From Thermoplasmatota archaeon (GTDB lineage Archaea > Thermoplasmatota > Thermoplasmata > Thermoplasmatales > GCA-001856825), in the NCBI GenBank assembly GCA_023379555.1, contig JAMCQR010000006.1, forward strand, positions 1-56,709: a DNA stretch of 56,709 nt, in the 5' to 3' direction. The translations under genes and the position numbers were made by a program. This document shows, in pieces, positions 27,388-37,012 of the stretch. Positions within the stretch are counted from its first letter, which is position 1, and every line of letters begins with the position of its first letter. The notes beneath the pieces were generated by a model, which was not told where the DNA came from, made no database searches, and worked only from the letters and a program-made list of their open reading frames with translations.

Positions 27388-27567
27388 AAGTATGGAATGT
27401 CTACTGAAATAAATACTGTTCTTTTCTCCAGGACTAAAATGCGAATCCTGGCCCAATATTAATGACTTACCTCCGAATGAAGACTGCGATTAGAAACCTC
27501 AAAGATCAGGAGTAAGCGAAATTATACCAAAAACAAAAAATAGCTGCCGACATTTATACATGGCACG

Positions 27568-29643
27568 ATGAAAGAAAGAAACGTTGAGATAGCGCTAGCT
27601 TTATCTATTATAGCAGTAGGTGTAGTTATAAGGCTAATTCCGAATATAATCTATTTTGCATGGGGGAACGACTATGGCATTTATTATTATCTGAGTCAGG
27701 CTTTCTTGACGGGTAAGTCTATAGTTTATCCTCCAAATTCTCCATGGGGGAATGATGGTTATCAATTTTTTCCAGTCACATACTTCATCGTCCTGGGAGT
27801 CCATTACCTGTTCAGAGTTCCTTTGAATGTGGCTCTTAATTATTCAATACCTTTTCTCGGTGGCCTCACCCCTTTCCTGCTGTACCTGATCTCCAAACAA
27901 CTGGGGTTCAACAGGTATGTGTCAGTTCTTGCTGGATTCCTGCTGGCTGTGAATCCTGTCCAGGTCTACCAAACTTCCCAACCGAATTATCTTACAACAG
28001 GACACTTCTTCCTGCTCCTCACCATATTGTTTTTCTTTAAATTCCACAAGGACAGAAAGTATCTCGTACCTCTTGTAATCTCTCTAGCCCTTCTAATAAT
28101 GAGCCATCAATTATCAACATACATTTTCTTGATTTCTATCGAGGGAATCGTAATCTTTGTAAACCTTCTTAGTGATAAGTGGAAGAGTTATCTTCTCTGG
28201 GACACGTTATTTATTGAATCAACGGGTACGTTCATGATGCTCTACCTACTCCTAAGGATCCCATCAATGGTGCATTTCTTTTCTGGCGCGATGCTGGGGA
28301 TCGGTTATGGTGGAGTGATGGTTCTTTTCTACGTTTCAACCATGTTGATCTACATTGTTCTCAGCAGATGGAAAACAGAGAGGTTCTCCAAGCACCTCAA
28401 TTCATTCCTAATTAGATTCAAATTGAATATTGATCCTGGCAGGGATTTCTATCTGACAATAATATCCACACTGGCGATCATGCTGGTGTTTGTGGTCGGA
28501 ATGATAACAGGTTTGCTGCCCAGTTACATATCATTCAATTCAATATTCATATCAATACCTTTCTTCCTGTTCTTATCAATTTCCATCGTTGGCCTGAAGT
28601 ATTTTCTGACCGAAATGAATATTGCCGAAGTCTTTGGGTGGTCTTTTACCATAGCAGTTTCACTTCTTTACAGTGTTATTTCAAGGAATACGGTACTCCT
28701 ACCTGCAAGATACTTTGAGTATCTTGCGGCTCCATTCTCAATCATAGCTGCTTACGTTATTTATAAATGGGACATTCACTACAAGGAAACTCACAAACTT
28801 AAGAACCTGCAGGGGGCAACCCAGCAATTAATGATAAGGATACCCATGAAAGATTCCAATAAATCTCATTCTCACAAAAGTGTAACGAAGCCGAGTTTTG
28901 AAGGAGTAAAGAGATATGTTGTCGCAAAGCGTCTTGCGGCAGAGAATATTGTCATAATTGTCGCACTATCATTGATATTATTAATGGGCGTGGTGAGCTA
29001 TCCCATGACTTCCGACTACATTCCTTCTCACACAGAGGCAATCACGTATCAGGATGAAGCGGCAATACAATATCTCAATCAGACTGGAAACAGGAATCTC
29101 TCGGTAGCTACGGACCACCAGATAGGAATCTACATAGAATCGTTTGGTTTTTCTTCCCCCTTCAACAATTTATCCATATTCTGGAATTCTACAAACTGGA
29201 CTCAGGCTATCTGGCAGATTATAGGGGAAAATGGGACCTATCTTCCAGTTGGGTATGTACTGATATCGTCATATATGATCGAATACGGGGTATGGGGGTA
29301 CAACGGAAGCAATAATCCCAATCAGCCACCAGTATACATGAATGCATCTTCCTTCAGCAAATTCTTCACTGAACCTATGGAACTAATGTATGAGAATACG
29401 TCAGCAACCCAGAATGTTTCAAGTTACCTGTTTGGGATCAACTGGACTTACGTCAATGCCTATCTCAATCAAAGGGGCTTGGGGAATCTGAGTTACTATA
29501 TCTCCCTGTATCACGAAAGGAATAGAAACGATACCTCTTCTCCCCCTGAGGCATTCCAAGCCAGTAACGCTGGCTCACTTCAATATCACCATGCCGGGCA
29601 GTTCGAATACCTTAATTCTCCGCCTAGTAAATTTAAATCTTGA
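27568..29643 (+). CDS. Polytopic membrane protein, GT-C glycosyltransferase-like
   Basis: A 691-aa protein with roughly 11-12 membrane spans in the first two thirds and a final hydrophilic domain of about 180 residues carrying many N-x-S/T sequons. The first loop has WGNDYGIYYYLSQAF, the acidic loop placement of GT-C enzymes that use a polyprenol-linked sugar; the sequons suggest that the C-terminal domain is outside the cell and glycosylated. It lacks WWDxG, so it is not the standard STT3 oligosaccharyltransferase. A charged cytoplasmic loop lies at about 400-450. It stands alone. Confidence 0.65.
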   Translation: MKERNVEIALALSIIAVGVVIRLIPNIIYFAWGNDYGIYYYLSQAFLTGKSIVYPPNSPWGNDGYQFFPVTYFIVLGVHYLFRVPLNVALNYSIPFLGGLTPFLLYLISKQLGFNRYVSVLAGFLLAVNPVQVYQTSQPNYLTTGHFFLLLTILFFFKFHKDRKYLVPLVISLALLIMSHQLSTYIFLISIEGIVIFVNLLSDKWKSYLLWDTLFIESTGTFMMLYLLLRIPSMVHFFSGAMLGIGYGGVMVLFYVSTMLIYIVLSRWKTERFSKHLNSFLIRFKLNIDPGRDFYLTIISTLAIMLVFVVGMITGLLPSYISFNSIFISIPFFLFLSISIVGLKYFLTEMNIAEVFGWSFTIAVSLLYSVISRNTVLLPARYFEYLAAPFSIIAAYVIYKWDIHYKETHKLKNLQGATQQLMIRIPMKDSNKSHSHKSVTKPSFEGVKRYVVAKRLAAENIVIIVALSLILLMGVVSYPMTSDYIPSHTEAITYQDEAAIQYLNQTGNRNLSVATDHQIGIYIESFGFSSPFNNLSIFWNSTNWTQAIWQIIGENGTYLPVGYVLISSYMIEYGVWGYNGSNNPNQPPVYMNASSFSKFFTEPMELMYENTSATQNVSSYLFGINWTYVNAYLNQRGLGNLSYYISLYHERNRNDTSSPPEAFQASNAGSLQYHHAGQFEYLNSPPSKFKS

Positions 29644-29701
29644 GATTGACTACTGAAGCAATCAAGTAACCAAGCGATCTAATAGATGATAAAGGGTGGA
29701 A

Positions 29702-30988
29702 TCATGGTCTCAGCCTCCTTATAGTTCTTGGGAAAGGAACTGCATTCTTGATGTGTTCCAGCCCTGCAATCCATGTGAGGACCCTGTCCATACCCAATCC
29801 AAAACCAGAGTGTGGAACGCTCCCAAATCTTCTGAGATCAATATACCATCCGTAGTCATCCGTATTCAGGCCATTTTCAGAAATTCTCCTTAACAGTTCA
29901 TCTTTATTCCAGATTCTTTCTCCTCCTCCTATGATCTCTCCATACCCTTCAGGCGCCAGCATGTCGTGGCATAAGACATGGGCAGGATCATCCGGGTCAG
30001 GCCGATGGTAGAAAGGCTTAAGAGATGTTGGAAAGTTGTACACGAATAAGGGCTTATCAAAACCTTCTGTAATTTCTCGTTCCTCCTTTTCTCCAAGATC
30101 CACTATATCTGGTAGGTCCATTCCCTTGGAACGTCCAAGATCTATGATCTTTTCGTATGTGTATCTGTAGAATGGTGTCTCGATGTTCTTGAGTTTTTCA
30201 GGGTCTCTCTTCAAGATTGAAAGCTCATCCTTTCTTTTGTCCAAGAGATCAGAGGCAATCCTAACTATCATCTCCTCCTCAAAGGTCATCATTTCCTGAT
30301 TGCTCATCCATGCTGACTCTGCCTCAAGGTGGGAGAATTCTGTGAGATGCCTTCTAGTCCTAGACTTTTCCGCCCTGAATGATGGTGAAATCGTGTAAAC
30401 TTTTTCCAACGAATAAATGAAAGCTTCCAGATAGAATTGTGATGATTGAGTAAGATATGCTTTTTCCCCGAAATATGGAACTTCGAAAAGGGTCGATCCT
30501 CCCTCAACTGCCGCACCGACAAACATGGGAGTATGAACTTCGTGGTACCCTTTCTCCTTGAAATATTCCCTAGAAGTCTCAAAAATAGTCTCCCTTATCT
30601 TCAGCGTAGCGGTCATCTCCCTGCTTCTTAACCAAAGGTGTCTTATGTCCAGAAGGAATTCATCACTCTTATCCTTCGTAATTGGAAATTTCTCAGCTAT
30701 GTTAAAAGCTGTTAGCTTGCTCACGTGAATTTCATATCCAGTAGGTGCTTTTTTCTCCTTTACAAGATTTCCCTCCAGCTCGATTGAACTCTCTATGGTC
30801 AGCTTCTTGGCTGTCTCAAAGTCATCATCTGAAAGTTTTCCTCTTTCTACTATAGCCTGTATTATGTTGGTTGAATCCCGGACAATGATGAAAACAAGAG
30901 GGCCGGATTCTCTCCATCTGTAGACCCACCCTCTAGTTTTGACTAAAGATCCAACATGTTCGTCACTCAGTAAGCTGGAAATGTGCAT
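29702..30988 (-). CDS. asnS: Asparaginyl-tRNA synthetase
   Basis: A class IIb synthetase of 428 aa. The N-terminal OB fold (VKTRGWVYRWRESGPLVF) binds the anticodon. Motif 2 is FRAEKSRTRRHLTEFSHLEAE, whose SRTRRHLTEF form is AsnRS-like; motif 3 is GSVPHSGFGLGMDRVL. The catalytic domain continues to the very end with PFPRTIRRLRP. AspRS is the nearest alternative, but the TRRHL context favours Asn. It converges on the GT-C gene. Confidence 0.9.
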   Translation of the reverse strand: MHISSLLSDEHVGSLVKTRGWVYRWRESGPLVFIIVRDSTNIIQAIVERGKLSDDDFETAKKLTIESSIELEGNLVKEKKAPTGYEIHVSKLTAFNIAEKFPITKDKSDEFLLDIRHLWLRSREMTATLKIRETIFETSREYFKEKGYHEVHTPMFVGAAVEGGSTLFEVPYFGEKAYLTQSSQFYLEAFIYSLEKVYTISPSFRAEKSRTRRHLTEFSHLEAESAWMSNQEMMTFEEEMIVRIASDLLDKRKDELSILKRDPEKLKNIETPFYRYTYEKIIDLGRSKGMDLPDIVDLGEKEEREITEGFDKPLFVYNFPTSLKPFYHRPDPDDPAHVLCHDMLAPEGYGEIIGGGERIWNKDELLRRISENGLNTDDYGWYIDLRRFGSVPHSGFGLGMDRVLTWIAGLEHIKNAVPFPRTIRRLRP

Positions 30989-31151
30989 GACTTCGTAATT
31001 TGACTATGTACATATCTCTTTCTGATAAAATTCAGTCATGAATGGGGAGGAAACCCATTTTGCACTGTAAAATCGGGCAAATGTAAATTAAAATGGGATT
31101 CAGAATAATCAGTCGCTTTGAAGACAAAACCTAAATTTTGGTCATAATTAC

Positions 31152-33230
31152 ATGAATGTGGAAAAATACCTAGTTTACTTTCCAGCAAATTATAAACTGA
31201 CCAACTATGATCAGAATTTTATCAGTGCACTAAGGTCGCTTTCGATTGAAACTGACCAGTTAAGTGAGTATGACAGGAAGCAGAGGACGATAATACGCAA
31301 CGATGAAACATTACGTCTCCAGCAGATTCTGAAAGATTTTTTTGAAACGCGAGAAAGGACGGACGAGATGCCTGAAGCTACAAAATATTACTGTGACCGC
31401 TGCGACATTGTTATCGAGGGGAAAAATAGAGTGCGGAAGAAAATAGAAGACAATAGGATAATAGGGTTCATAAACCAAGATAACAAGTACCTCCTCCTGC
31501 CGTTAATGGCCAGAGTTAATCAGCCAACGAAGTGGGCAAGAGTGGAGGGAAGGGAATTTATTTACTACATTGACAGAGAGTCATACAGGTTGATCAAGGA
31601 TTTCACGAAAAAAGGCAAGGAAGTTCATCAAGACATAATCGACATTACTTTCCCCGCACTGAAGAATCCATATAGTGAATCGCCCTATTATTTCAAATCC
31701 ATTAGAGTGAAGTATTTTTCATACAGGAATTACTGCCCAATTTGTGGCTCAGAATTAAAGAAAAGGATGCTCAGACCCATCAAATCTGGAAAGACTGTAC
31801 TCGGCTTCCATGACCAGAATGGAAACTATTATTTCAACGACAAAGGTATTATACACGCACTTTCCAAGGGAAATGGAGTCACAAAGATTTTGGTACCAAA
31901 TTCAACTTCTCACCTGAGAAATGGGGACGGAAACGATGTAAAAATCAATCAATTTTTTTACAAGGGAATATCGAGGTACGGTAGCATACTTGAGAAGTTA
32001 TCCCAAAAAATTCGAAACATGACTGAACTCACAGGTAAGGAAAATGAGGACCTTGACATAATTGCCTTAAAATACGCAGAATCATTGAAACTAGAGATCA
32101 GTGATTTGATTAAGAAAGGAGAGTATATCGAAGCACTGAAAAGATTCTCTTCTGGTGTATCAGTTTTCGACCAGTTTTTCATTCAGGGGGGTAGAAGAAG
32201 GATCGGCATTCCCAGAAAGGCAGTGAAGGAACTTGAATACACATTTGAGGCACTTTTCAATGGTTCTGGAGAACGCTTGTTCTTCTCAGGGATACATCTA
32301 GAAGAAGAGTGGTATAATCTTATAGATTTGTTCCTCAACGTAGAGAAACTAAAATCAAAGAGTGGAGGTCGGAGACATGCGTATGAACAGATTGTTGTAA
32401 GCACGGTTGCCCCCCTCCCTCCAGAGTCTTATATACGGAATTTACTTAATACAGATGAAGTTCAGATAATCACAGGAATATGGCATGGTGTGAAATTCGT
32501 AGTGACTCCAAACAGGGAAAAAATAGGGCAATATTATAAGAACTATGCCTCTAAACTTTCGTACATTCTCAGTAAGAAAGAGGCCAAGGATATCATAAAG
32601 AAGATAGAATCAGGGGAATATTATGTGGGTGTTGAAGGGCAGAATCTCAGGATAACTAGGGAAATGGTGAACATTATCCCGCAGGTTTCTGAAGGATATC
32701 TAAAAGGAAAGTTCAAACTTGGCGAATTTTATTTAAAAGTCTCCCAGGAAAAGTGTAAATCTAGGGTGGACGACCTGATGGGGGAAATAAATTTTGAAAG
32801 AAAGAAGATGAAAATGCGCAGGGACGATCCAGTTGATGTAATTGTACCCGATGATGATTGCAGAGAATACATTGACTCAAAATACAATATAATAGCAACC
32901 AGAACCAACTTAAGGAAACTTTCATTTGGAGATAAGTTCTCGGTCACTCCTTTCTACAGGAATAGCCTTATGAACGCACTTCAGAGGTACCTAGATCTCA
33001 CTCCTGTCCAAGTACAGAAGGTACTGGATGATGGAATAGAGAATATGTATGTCCTGCAAATTGGTGACATTGTATCACTTCCTATAAAGGATAGCGAGAT
33101 AAGGGGAAAGATACTTGAAGCAAGAAAAAAGGTAGTTGAGCCTAGAGACGAAATAGATGTAGTTAGGTGCACCCTCTGTAATGGCAGGGTTATGAACAAT
33201 GCTTGTGAAGAATGCGGGTTTCACTACTAG
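31152..33230 (+). CDS. Large zinc-ribbon protein of unknown function
   Basis: I do not recognise this 692-aa protein. It has no signal or membrane segments and is Lys/Tyr-rich. Cysteine pairs lie at C81-DR-C84 and C195-PI-C198, and a C-terminal zinc ribbon at C673-TL-C676 and C685-EE-C688, in the usual CxxC-x8-CxxC form. The region 280-400 is helical, with acidic/basic repeats that could be coiled coil. The two distant CxxC pairs may form one zinc site. No nuclease or ATPase motif is seen. It converges on the AcnX-Nudix gene with a 4-nt overlap, and AsnRS is divergent upstream. Confidence 0.7.
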   Translation: MNVEKYLVYFPANYKLTNYDQNFISALRSLSIETDQLSEYDRKQRTIIRNDETLRLQQILKDFFETRERTDEMPEATKYYCDRCDIVIEGKNRVRKKIEDNRIIGFINQDNKYLLLPLMARVNQPTKWARVEGREFIYYIDRESYRLIKDFTKKGKEVHQDIIDITFPALKNPYSESPYYFKSIRVKYFSYRNYCPICGSELKKRMLRPIKSGKTVLGFHDQNGNYYFNDKGIIHALSKGNGVTKILVPNSTSHLRNGDGNDVKINQFFYKGISRYGSILEKLSQKIRNMTELTGKENEDLDIIALKYAESLKLEISDLIKKGEYIEALKRFSSGVSVFDQFFIQGGRRRIGIPRKAVKELEYTFEALFNGSGERLFFSGIHLEEEWYNLIDLFLNVEKLKSKSGGRRHAYEQIVVSTVAPLPPESYIRNLLNTDEVQIITGIWHGVKFVVTPNREKIGQYYKNYASKLSYILSKKEAKDIIKKIESGEYYVGVEGQNLRITREMVNIIPQVSEGYLKGKFKLGEFYLKVSQEKCKSRVDDLMGEINFERKKMKMRRDDPVDVIVPDDDCREYIDSKYNIIATRTNLRKLSFGDKFSVTPFYRNSLMNALQRYLDLTPVQVQKVLDDGIENMYVLQIGDIVSLPIKDSEIRGKILEARKKVVEPRDEIDVVRCTLCNGRVMNNACEECGFHY

Positions 33231-34012
33231 GGCCTAGTCAGTTCTTTGAACGCTTCCTTGAATTTTGGCACAGTCTCAAATCTGGAAAGTTCGTCAAAAC
33301 TTACCCAAAAATATTGGGAATTTTCCCAGTTAAGTTTTATCGAATCATCCTTGGGTTCCATTAACAAAGGGGTAATTCTAAAAAGTGTATTCTCGTGCCT
33401 CACGTATACTAATTCGCCTTTCCGTAACAATCTTGCATCAGAGACATCACACTCTTCCCTTAACTCCCTGGCCCCAGTCTCCTCTGGTCTCTCACCCTCC
33501 TCAACGTAACCTGAAACACCGCCGTACATATCTGGATATGAAGAAACCTTTGATGATCGTTTTAATACAAGGAGTTTTCCTTTAAATATTAGGAACACTG
33601 TTGCAATATCTTTTAAAACAGCATTCTTTATTTCCACAGTCCCTTTTTTCCCATCCATTTCGATGGTATCACCATCAACAAAAATATCAATCGGGATCTG
33701 GTCTATCATTGGTATTTCTGAAATTATTGCACCAGTCAAAACTACTTGTTCCGCAGTTTCATTGATGATCCCGGAAGGAGCCAGATTTTTATTCTTCAGT
33801 TCCAATATCACATATGATCCAACTGTAGAGCCCCTACCTCCCTTGAAAATCAGTATCTTGTCAGAGAATGACCTTCCTTCACATAATCCTGATGAAATGA
33901 CGCCGCTCTTGCTCATTTCACCAAGTGGTGATATATACTGATTGCAGACCATCGCAGTCGAGGTTGTTTTTCCAGGGGCCATTCCTCTTCCTTTGATCAA
34001 GCTATCACCCAT
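33227..34012 (-). CDS. AcnX small subunit fused to a Nudix hydrolase domain
   Basis: A 261-aa fusion. Residues about 1-132 form the small AcnX (DUF126) swivelling domain with GRGMAPGK, the family motif GGRGSTVGSY holding the catalytic serine near 62, and IINETAEQVVLTGAIIS. Residues about 137-261 are a Nudix domain with the box beginning G168: GYVEEGE-x7-RELREEC. The start is ATG 34012, overlapping the large subunit gene by 16 nt; the frame runs on to 34147 but only inside that gene. AcnX small subunits are normally single-domain. The Nudix substrate is unknown. It converges on the zinc protein gene. Confidence 0.88.
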   Translation of the reverse strand: MGDSLIKGRGMAPGKTTSTAMVCNQYISPLGEMSKSGVISSGLCEGRSFSDKILIFKGGRGSTVGSYVILELKNKNLAPSGIINETAEQVVLTGAIISEIPMIDQIPIDIFVDGDTIEMDGKKGTVEIKNAVLKDIATVFLIFKGKLLVLKRSSKVSSYPDMYGGVSGYVEEGERPEETGARELREECDVSDARLLRKGELVYVRHENTLFRITPLLMEPKDDSIKLNWENSQYFWVSFDELSRFETVPKFKEAFKELTRP

Positions 34013-35169
34013 TTCAACATTTCCAATATACCTTTGAACGCAATTTTTTGGTTTCCATACTCCTTCAGAGGAAGATAGAATGAGGCCTTCCCACTGTTCG
34101 TGGCACTCTTTTGATATCTGTTGCTTAGGGGAGAAACAACCATGCACGTATCTACGAATACCTTCCCGCCAAAGTCCTCTATCACCTTTACGGCGCCAGC
34201 AGCTCTCTCCTTAACCTTTCTGTTCGTAAAAAGGAATAGATCCGGGCCGATCTTCTTCTTTCCGTGTACAAGAGATGCTATATAGTTGAGCTCTTCCACG
34301 GATAAGTGGGGACAACCGATTGAAATGAGCTCAGGAGTTTCGTCCCCAGCATATTTATTCATTGTCTCCTTGATTTGATCCTCTTCAACGTCAAGTACTG
34401 AGGCATCATCAGCAACCAGATGAGCCTCGGGGGTAACGCCTTCCACGTGAAACATTGGAGATGACGATGCTGCACCCATAGCGGCGGCCAAAGCTTTAAT
34501 TTCAAAATCTTTCGCACCTTTCTGTCCTTTAATGAGTGGTATCTGACCTTTTCCGTTGTAACCTATGTAAAGACCCAACGCTCCGAGCTCTGAATATTCG
34601 AGTTTTCTATTAGTTTTGATTATGAGTTTTGCCTTTCTATTATTTTCCATGTGCATCCCATGATCAGGAGTTTTCCCGATGATTGCTGCAGCAAGTGCAG
34701 ATGGTCCACTCTCTCTGTTTGTCCGAGCGCCAATGATAGAATTCACGTAAGTAATTGCAGAACTCTCTGCCCACGAAAGATGATCTCCAAAAGATGGTTC
34801 GTTATAGAAATAGTAGGGTGTGCAGGTAAAACTCTCCATTACTCCCATGTCCATATAAGCCCTGATAATCTCAAGCTGTTTTTCCCTGAAATGTTCATCA
34901 ATATTTACAGGGCCGTCCCCTGTCAGATCAAACCCGAGTGGATTTAGAGTGGTTGGAACCGAAACAGGAGTTGATATTTTCTTAAGGAATTTAAGTCCTC
35001 CATCTCCTATGTTTTTGTATGAAACTCCTGATACGTGTGCTGACTTAATTGGGATAAGTTTCTCAGCATTTCCAAGCTCTCCGAGTGAGTACAATAAACG
35101 TATTGCTATTTTTTTTGCTTCTCCAGATTCCCCATCGAAAATCTTCTCTTCATCTGGTGTGAGAAACAT
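33997..35169 (-). CDS. AcnX large subunit (phosphomevalonate dehydratase type)
   Basis: The 390-aa large subunit of an AcnX-family dehydratase. The three Fe-S cluster cysteines are C116 (FTCTPYY), C286 (GCPHLS) and C342 (DTCMVVSPL); GARTNRESGPSALAAAI and KTPDHGMH are also typical. In the archaeal mevalonate pathway the homologous two-subunit enzyme dehydrates 5-phosphomevalonate; other family members act on hydroxyproline. Thermoplasma was shown to use a different route via mevalonate-3-phosphate. The role here is therefore uncertain. It overlaps pyrF by one base and the fused small-subunit gene by 16 nt. Confidence 0.9.
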   Translation of the reverse strand: MFLTPDEEKIFDGESGEAKKIAIRLLYSLGELGNAEKLIPIKSAHVSGVSYKNIGDGGLKFLKKISTPVSVPTTLNPLGFDLTGDGPVNIDEHFREKQLEIIRAYMDMGVMESFTCTPYYFYNEPSFGDHLSWAESSAITYVNSIIGARTNRESGPSALAAAIIGKTPDHGMHMENNRKAKLIIKTNRKLEYSELGALGLYIGYNGKGQIPLIKGQKGAKDFEIKALAAAMGAASSSPMFHVEGVTPEAHLVADDASVLDVEEDQIKETMNKYAGDETPELISIGCPHLSVEELNYIASLVHGKKKIGPDLFLFTNRKVKERAAGAVKVIEDFGGKVFVDTCMVVSPLSNRYQKSATNSGKASFYLPLKEYGNQKIAFKGILEMLKWVIA

Positions 35170-35816
35170 TATTTGGATCTTCCTGAGTAAAACTCATTAA
35201 TTTTTTGTAAAGGATCCTGTGACAACATTATGCTTCGCCCGATTATGACGTAATCAGCTCCATTCTTTATTGCCTCGTCGTAACTTCCTCCCTGTGTTCC
35301 CACCCCTGGGGACAATATACTCAAGCCTGAAATGTTCTTTAGAACTTTAATCCTCTCAGGTCTGGTTGCAGGTGCGACTAATCCATCAGCCCTCAGCTCA
35401 CTTGCCATAATTGCTATCTTTTCGGATTGTGGGGAAATGTAGTCCAGACTTCCAGGATGGCTCATCTCTGCTACTACGAACAATTCCTTTACAACACCTC
35501 GGACTGCCTTGATGCTGTCTCTTCCGATGAATCCCTGAACTATTACCCCTGTTGCACCGTGGGAGGTAATCATTTTCGCTATTTCTCTGGAAACATCAGG
35601 TATATCTGCAATTTTTATGTCTACGATGATTTTTCCCATCTCAGAAAATGAATCAAGAACAGAAAGGCCATGATTCAGCAACATCGGATATCCGATCTTA
35701 AATGCATATACCTGTTCCCCGACTAATCGGGCAATACTCATACATTTGTCTTTATCATCAGTATCAAGCGCCAGAATTATATTTCTGTCCACGGTGAGGT
35801 AATTCCGTACAAACAT
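35169..35816 (-). CDS. pyrF: Orotidine 5'-phosphate decarboxylase
   Basis: The last enzyme of UMP synthesis, 215 aa. The catalytic charged set is seen in IIVDIKIADIP (D-x-K-x-x-D) with NIILALDTDD at the start, VAPATRPERI and ILSPGVGTQGG, then ADYVIIGRSI at the phosphate gripper. I start at ATG 35816; a TTG at 35840 is possible but the extra residues are not family-like. It overlaps the AcnX large-subunit start by one base. Confidence 0.96.
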   Translation of the reverse strand: MFVRNYLTVDRNIILALDTDDKDKCMSIARLVGEQVYAFKIGYPMLLNHGLSVLDSFSEMGKIIVDIKIADIPDVSREIAKMITSHGATGVIVQGFIGRDSIKAVRGVVKELFVVAEMSHPGSLDYISPQSEKIAIMASELRADGLVAPATRPERIKVLKNISGLSILSPGVGTQGGSYDEAIKNGADYVIIGRSIMLSQDPLQKINEFYSGRSK

Positions 35817-35871
35817 AAAATCTTGTTCACGGCCCAGCAAGGATCATAGCAGCTTATACCATTGGTATCCT

Positions 35872-36672
35872 TCATTCTTTCCGATAGAATCTTCTTGCAA
35901 CGAGGGCACCAGCGAAATACAGGATGATTATTATGGTTGCAATTGTGGTTTCCATAATACCACCAGTAGCTCCTGGGGAAATCAGAAGTGCTGCAAAAAA
36001 AGCACCAATGATCGCATATCTCCATTGCCTGAACCAGAAATCAGGTTTCACTATCCTGAGATAGGATAAGGTGACAATAATGACCGGTGTTTCAAATATT
36101 ACACCCATGCCCACAGAGATCAGGAGGATGATAGATACGAAGTCCTTTATCCCCATAGTCGGTTCCACCTTGAGATTAAGGGCGAATTCATATATTACGT
36201 GCAAGAGAAGGGGAATAATCAAAATGTACGCAAATAAAACACCTGCTATGAATAGGACTGCTATAGGTAACAAAGAGAACCTTACGGCTCGTCTCTCCTT
36301 GAGATACATTCCCGGAGTTGCGAATTTGAATACCTGATAAACCATTACTGGCATGGTCAAAGAAATAGACAGTGATAGGGCGACATAGACATCACTTACC
36401 ACAATGTCAAACGGTGCTACGTTAATCAGTATCATTCCCTTTGGCACCAGGGTACTTTCAATAAATCTCAACAAGAGCACTGAAAAACTGTTGAAAAAAT
36501 TTGGAAGAGGTAGGTACCCATCATAACCTAGCCAGTTTACTCTGGTGGGTCCAATCAGGAACGTCCCGAAGAAGATTATTAAGAAAAATATTATTGTAAT
36601 CTTTAACCTTCCAAGTAACTCGTCAAGGTTTTTGAAGAAGTTTCCGATCGGTTCCGATTCCAGTACTGACAA
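35872..36672 (-). CDS. tatC: Twin-arginine translocase TatC
   Basis: The core receptor of the Tat system for folded proteins, 266 aa with six membrane spans. The N-terminal helper helix FFKNLDELLGRLKITI (LxELRxRL type), the loop around VSDVYVALSLSISLTMPVMVYQ and the FAYILIIPLLLHVI helix are recognisable. The start is TTG at 36672 with GGTGA six nt before it. TatA is upstream and probably shares its regulation. The Rieske protein encoded nearby carries a twin-arginine signal. Confidence 0.93.
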   Translation of the reverse strand: MSVLESEPIGNFFKNLDELLGRLKITIIFFLIIFFGTFLIGPTRVNWLGYDGYLPLPNFFNSFSVLLLRFIESTLVPKGMILINVAPFDIVVSDVYVALSLSISLTMPVMVYQVFKFATPGMYLKERRAVRFSLLPIAVLFIAGVLFAYILIIPLLLHVIYEFALNLKVEPTMGIKDFVSIILLISVGMGVIFETPVIIVTLSYLRIVKPDFWFRQWRYAIIGAFFAALLISPGATGGIMETTIATIIIILYFAGALVARRFYRKE

Positions 36673-36724
36673 TTTAGTTCACCCTTTGACATTATTCTCT
36701 GTATCTCGTCCTGACAGTCTCTCT

Positions 36725-36740
36725 GGGAATTACAATTCCC
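36725..36740. promoter_or_regulatory. Palindrome upstream of tatC
   Basis: A perfect inverted repeat GGGAATT-AC-AATTCCC lies 53-68 nt before the tatC start. A TATTTTAT-type element lies on its far side (about 36755-36765), so the palindrome should cover the transcription start. It is a reasonable operator candidate; a hairpin in the leader is the alternative. Confidence 0.4.
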
Positions 36741-36814
36741 TAAAATGGAACCATAAAATAACTTCTTCCCTTGCTGTTAAAATTTCCTTCTCTGTAAATT
36801 TGAAAACGATAGGG

Positions 36815-37012
36815 TTAGTTCGTTTTCTTTTCTTCTTTAGTTTCCTTTTCTCCTATTCCCTTAAGTTCTTTCTCAATCTCAAGTTGACCGCGCTTGAATT
36901 CTCCCATTGCCCTTCCCATTGATCTTGCTATTTCCGGTATCTTCTTTGACCCTCCAAGTACCAGAAGCACGACTAAAATCAGGATCAACCAATCAGTTGG
37001 ACTCCCTAGCAT
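36815..37012 (-). CDS. tatA: Twin-arginine translocase TatA
   Basis: The pore-type Tat component, 65 aa: one short membrane helix (PTDWLILILVVLLVLGGSKKIPEIA), the Gly hinge, and an amphipathic helix ARSMGRAMGEFKRG followed by a charged tail. The ATG at 37012 is chosen because the N-terminus must be short; the frame is open to 37087, but that would add 25 residues before the membrane helix. Confidence 0.93.
   Translation of the reverse strand: MLGSPTDWLILILVVLLVLGGSKKIPEIARSMGRAMGEFKRGQLEIEKELKGIGEKETKEEKKTN

Noticed and set aside
34013..34147. Longer N-terminus of the AcnX-small/Nudix protein
   Set aside because: It lies wholly inside the AcnX large-subunit gene and does not look like the family.
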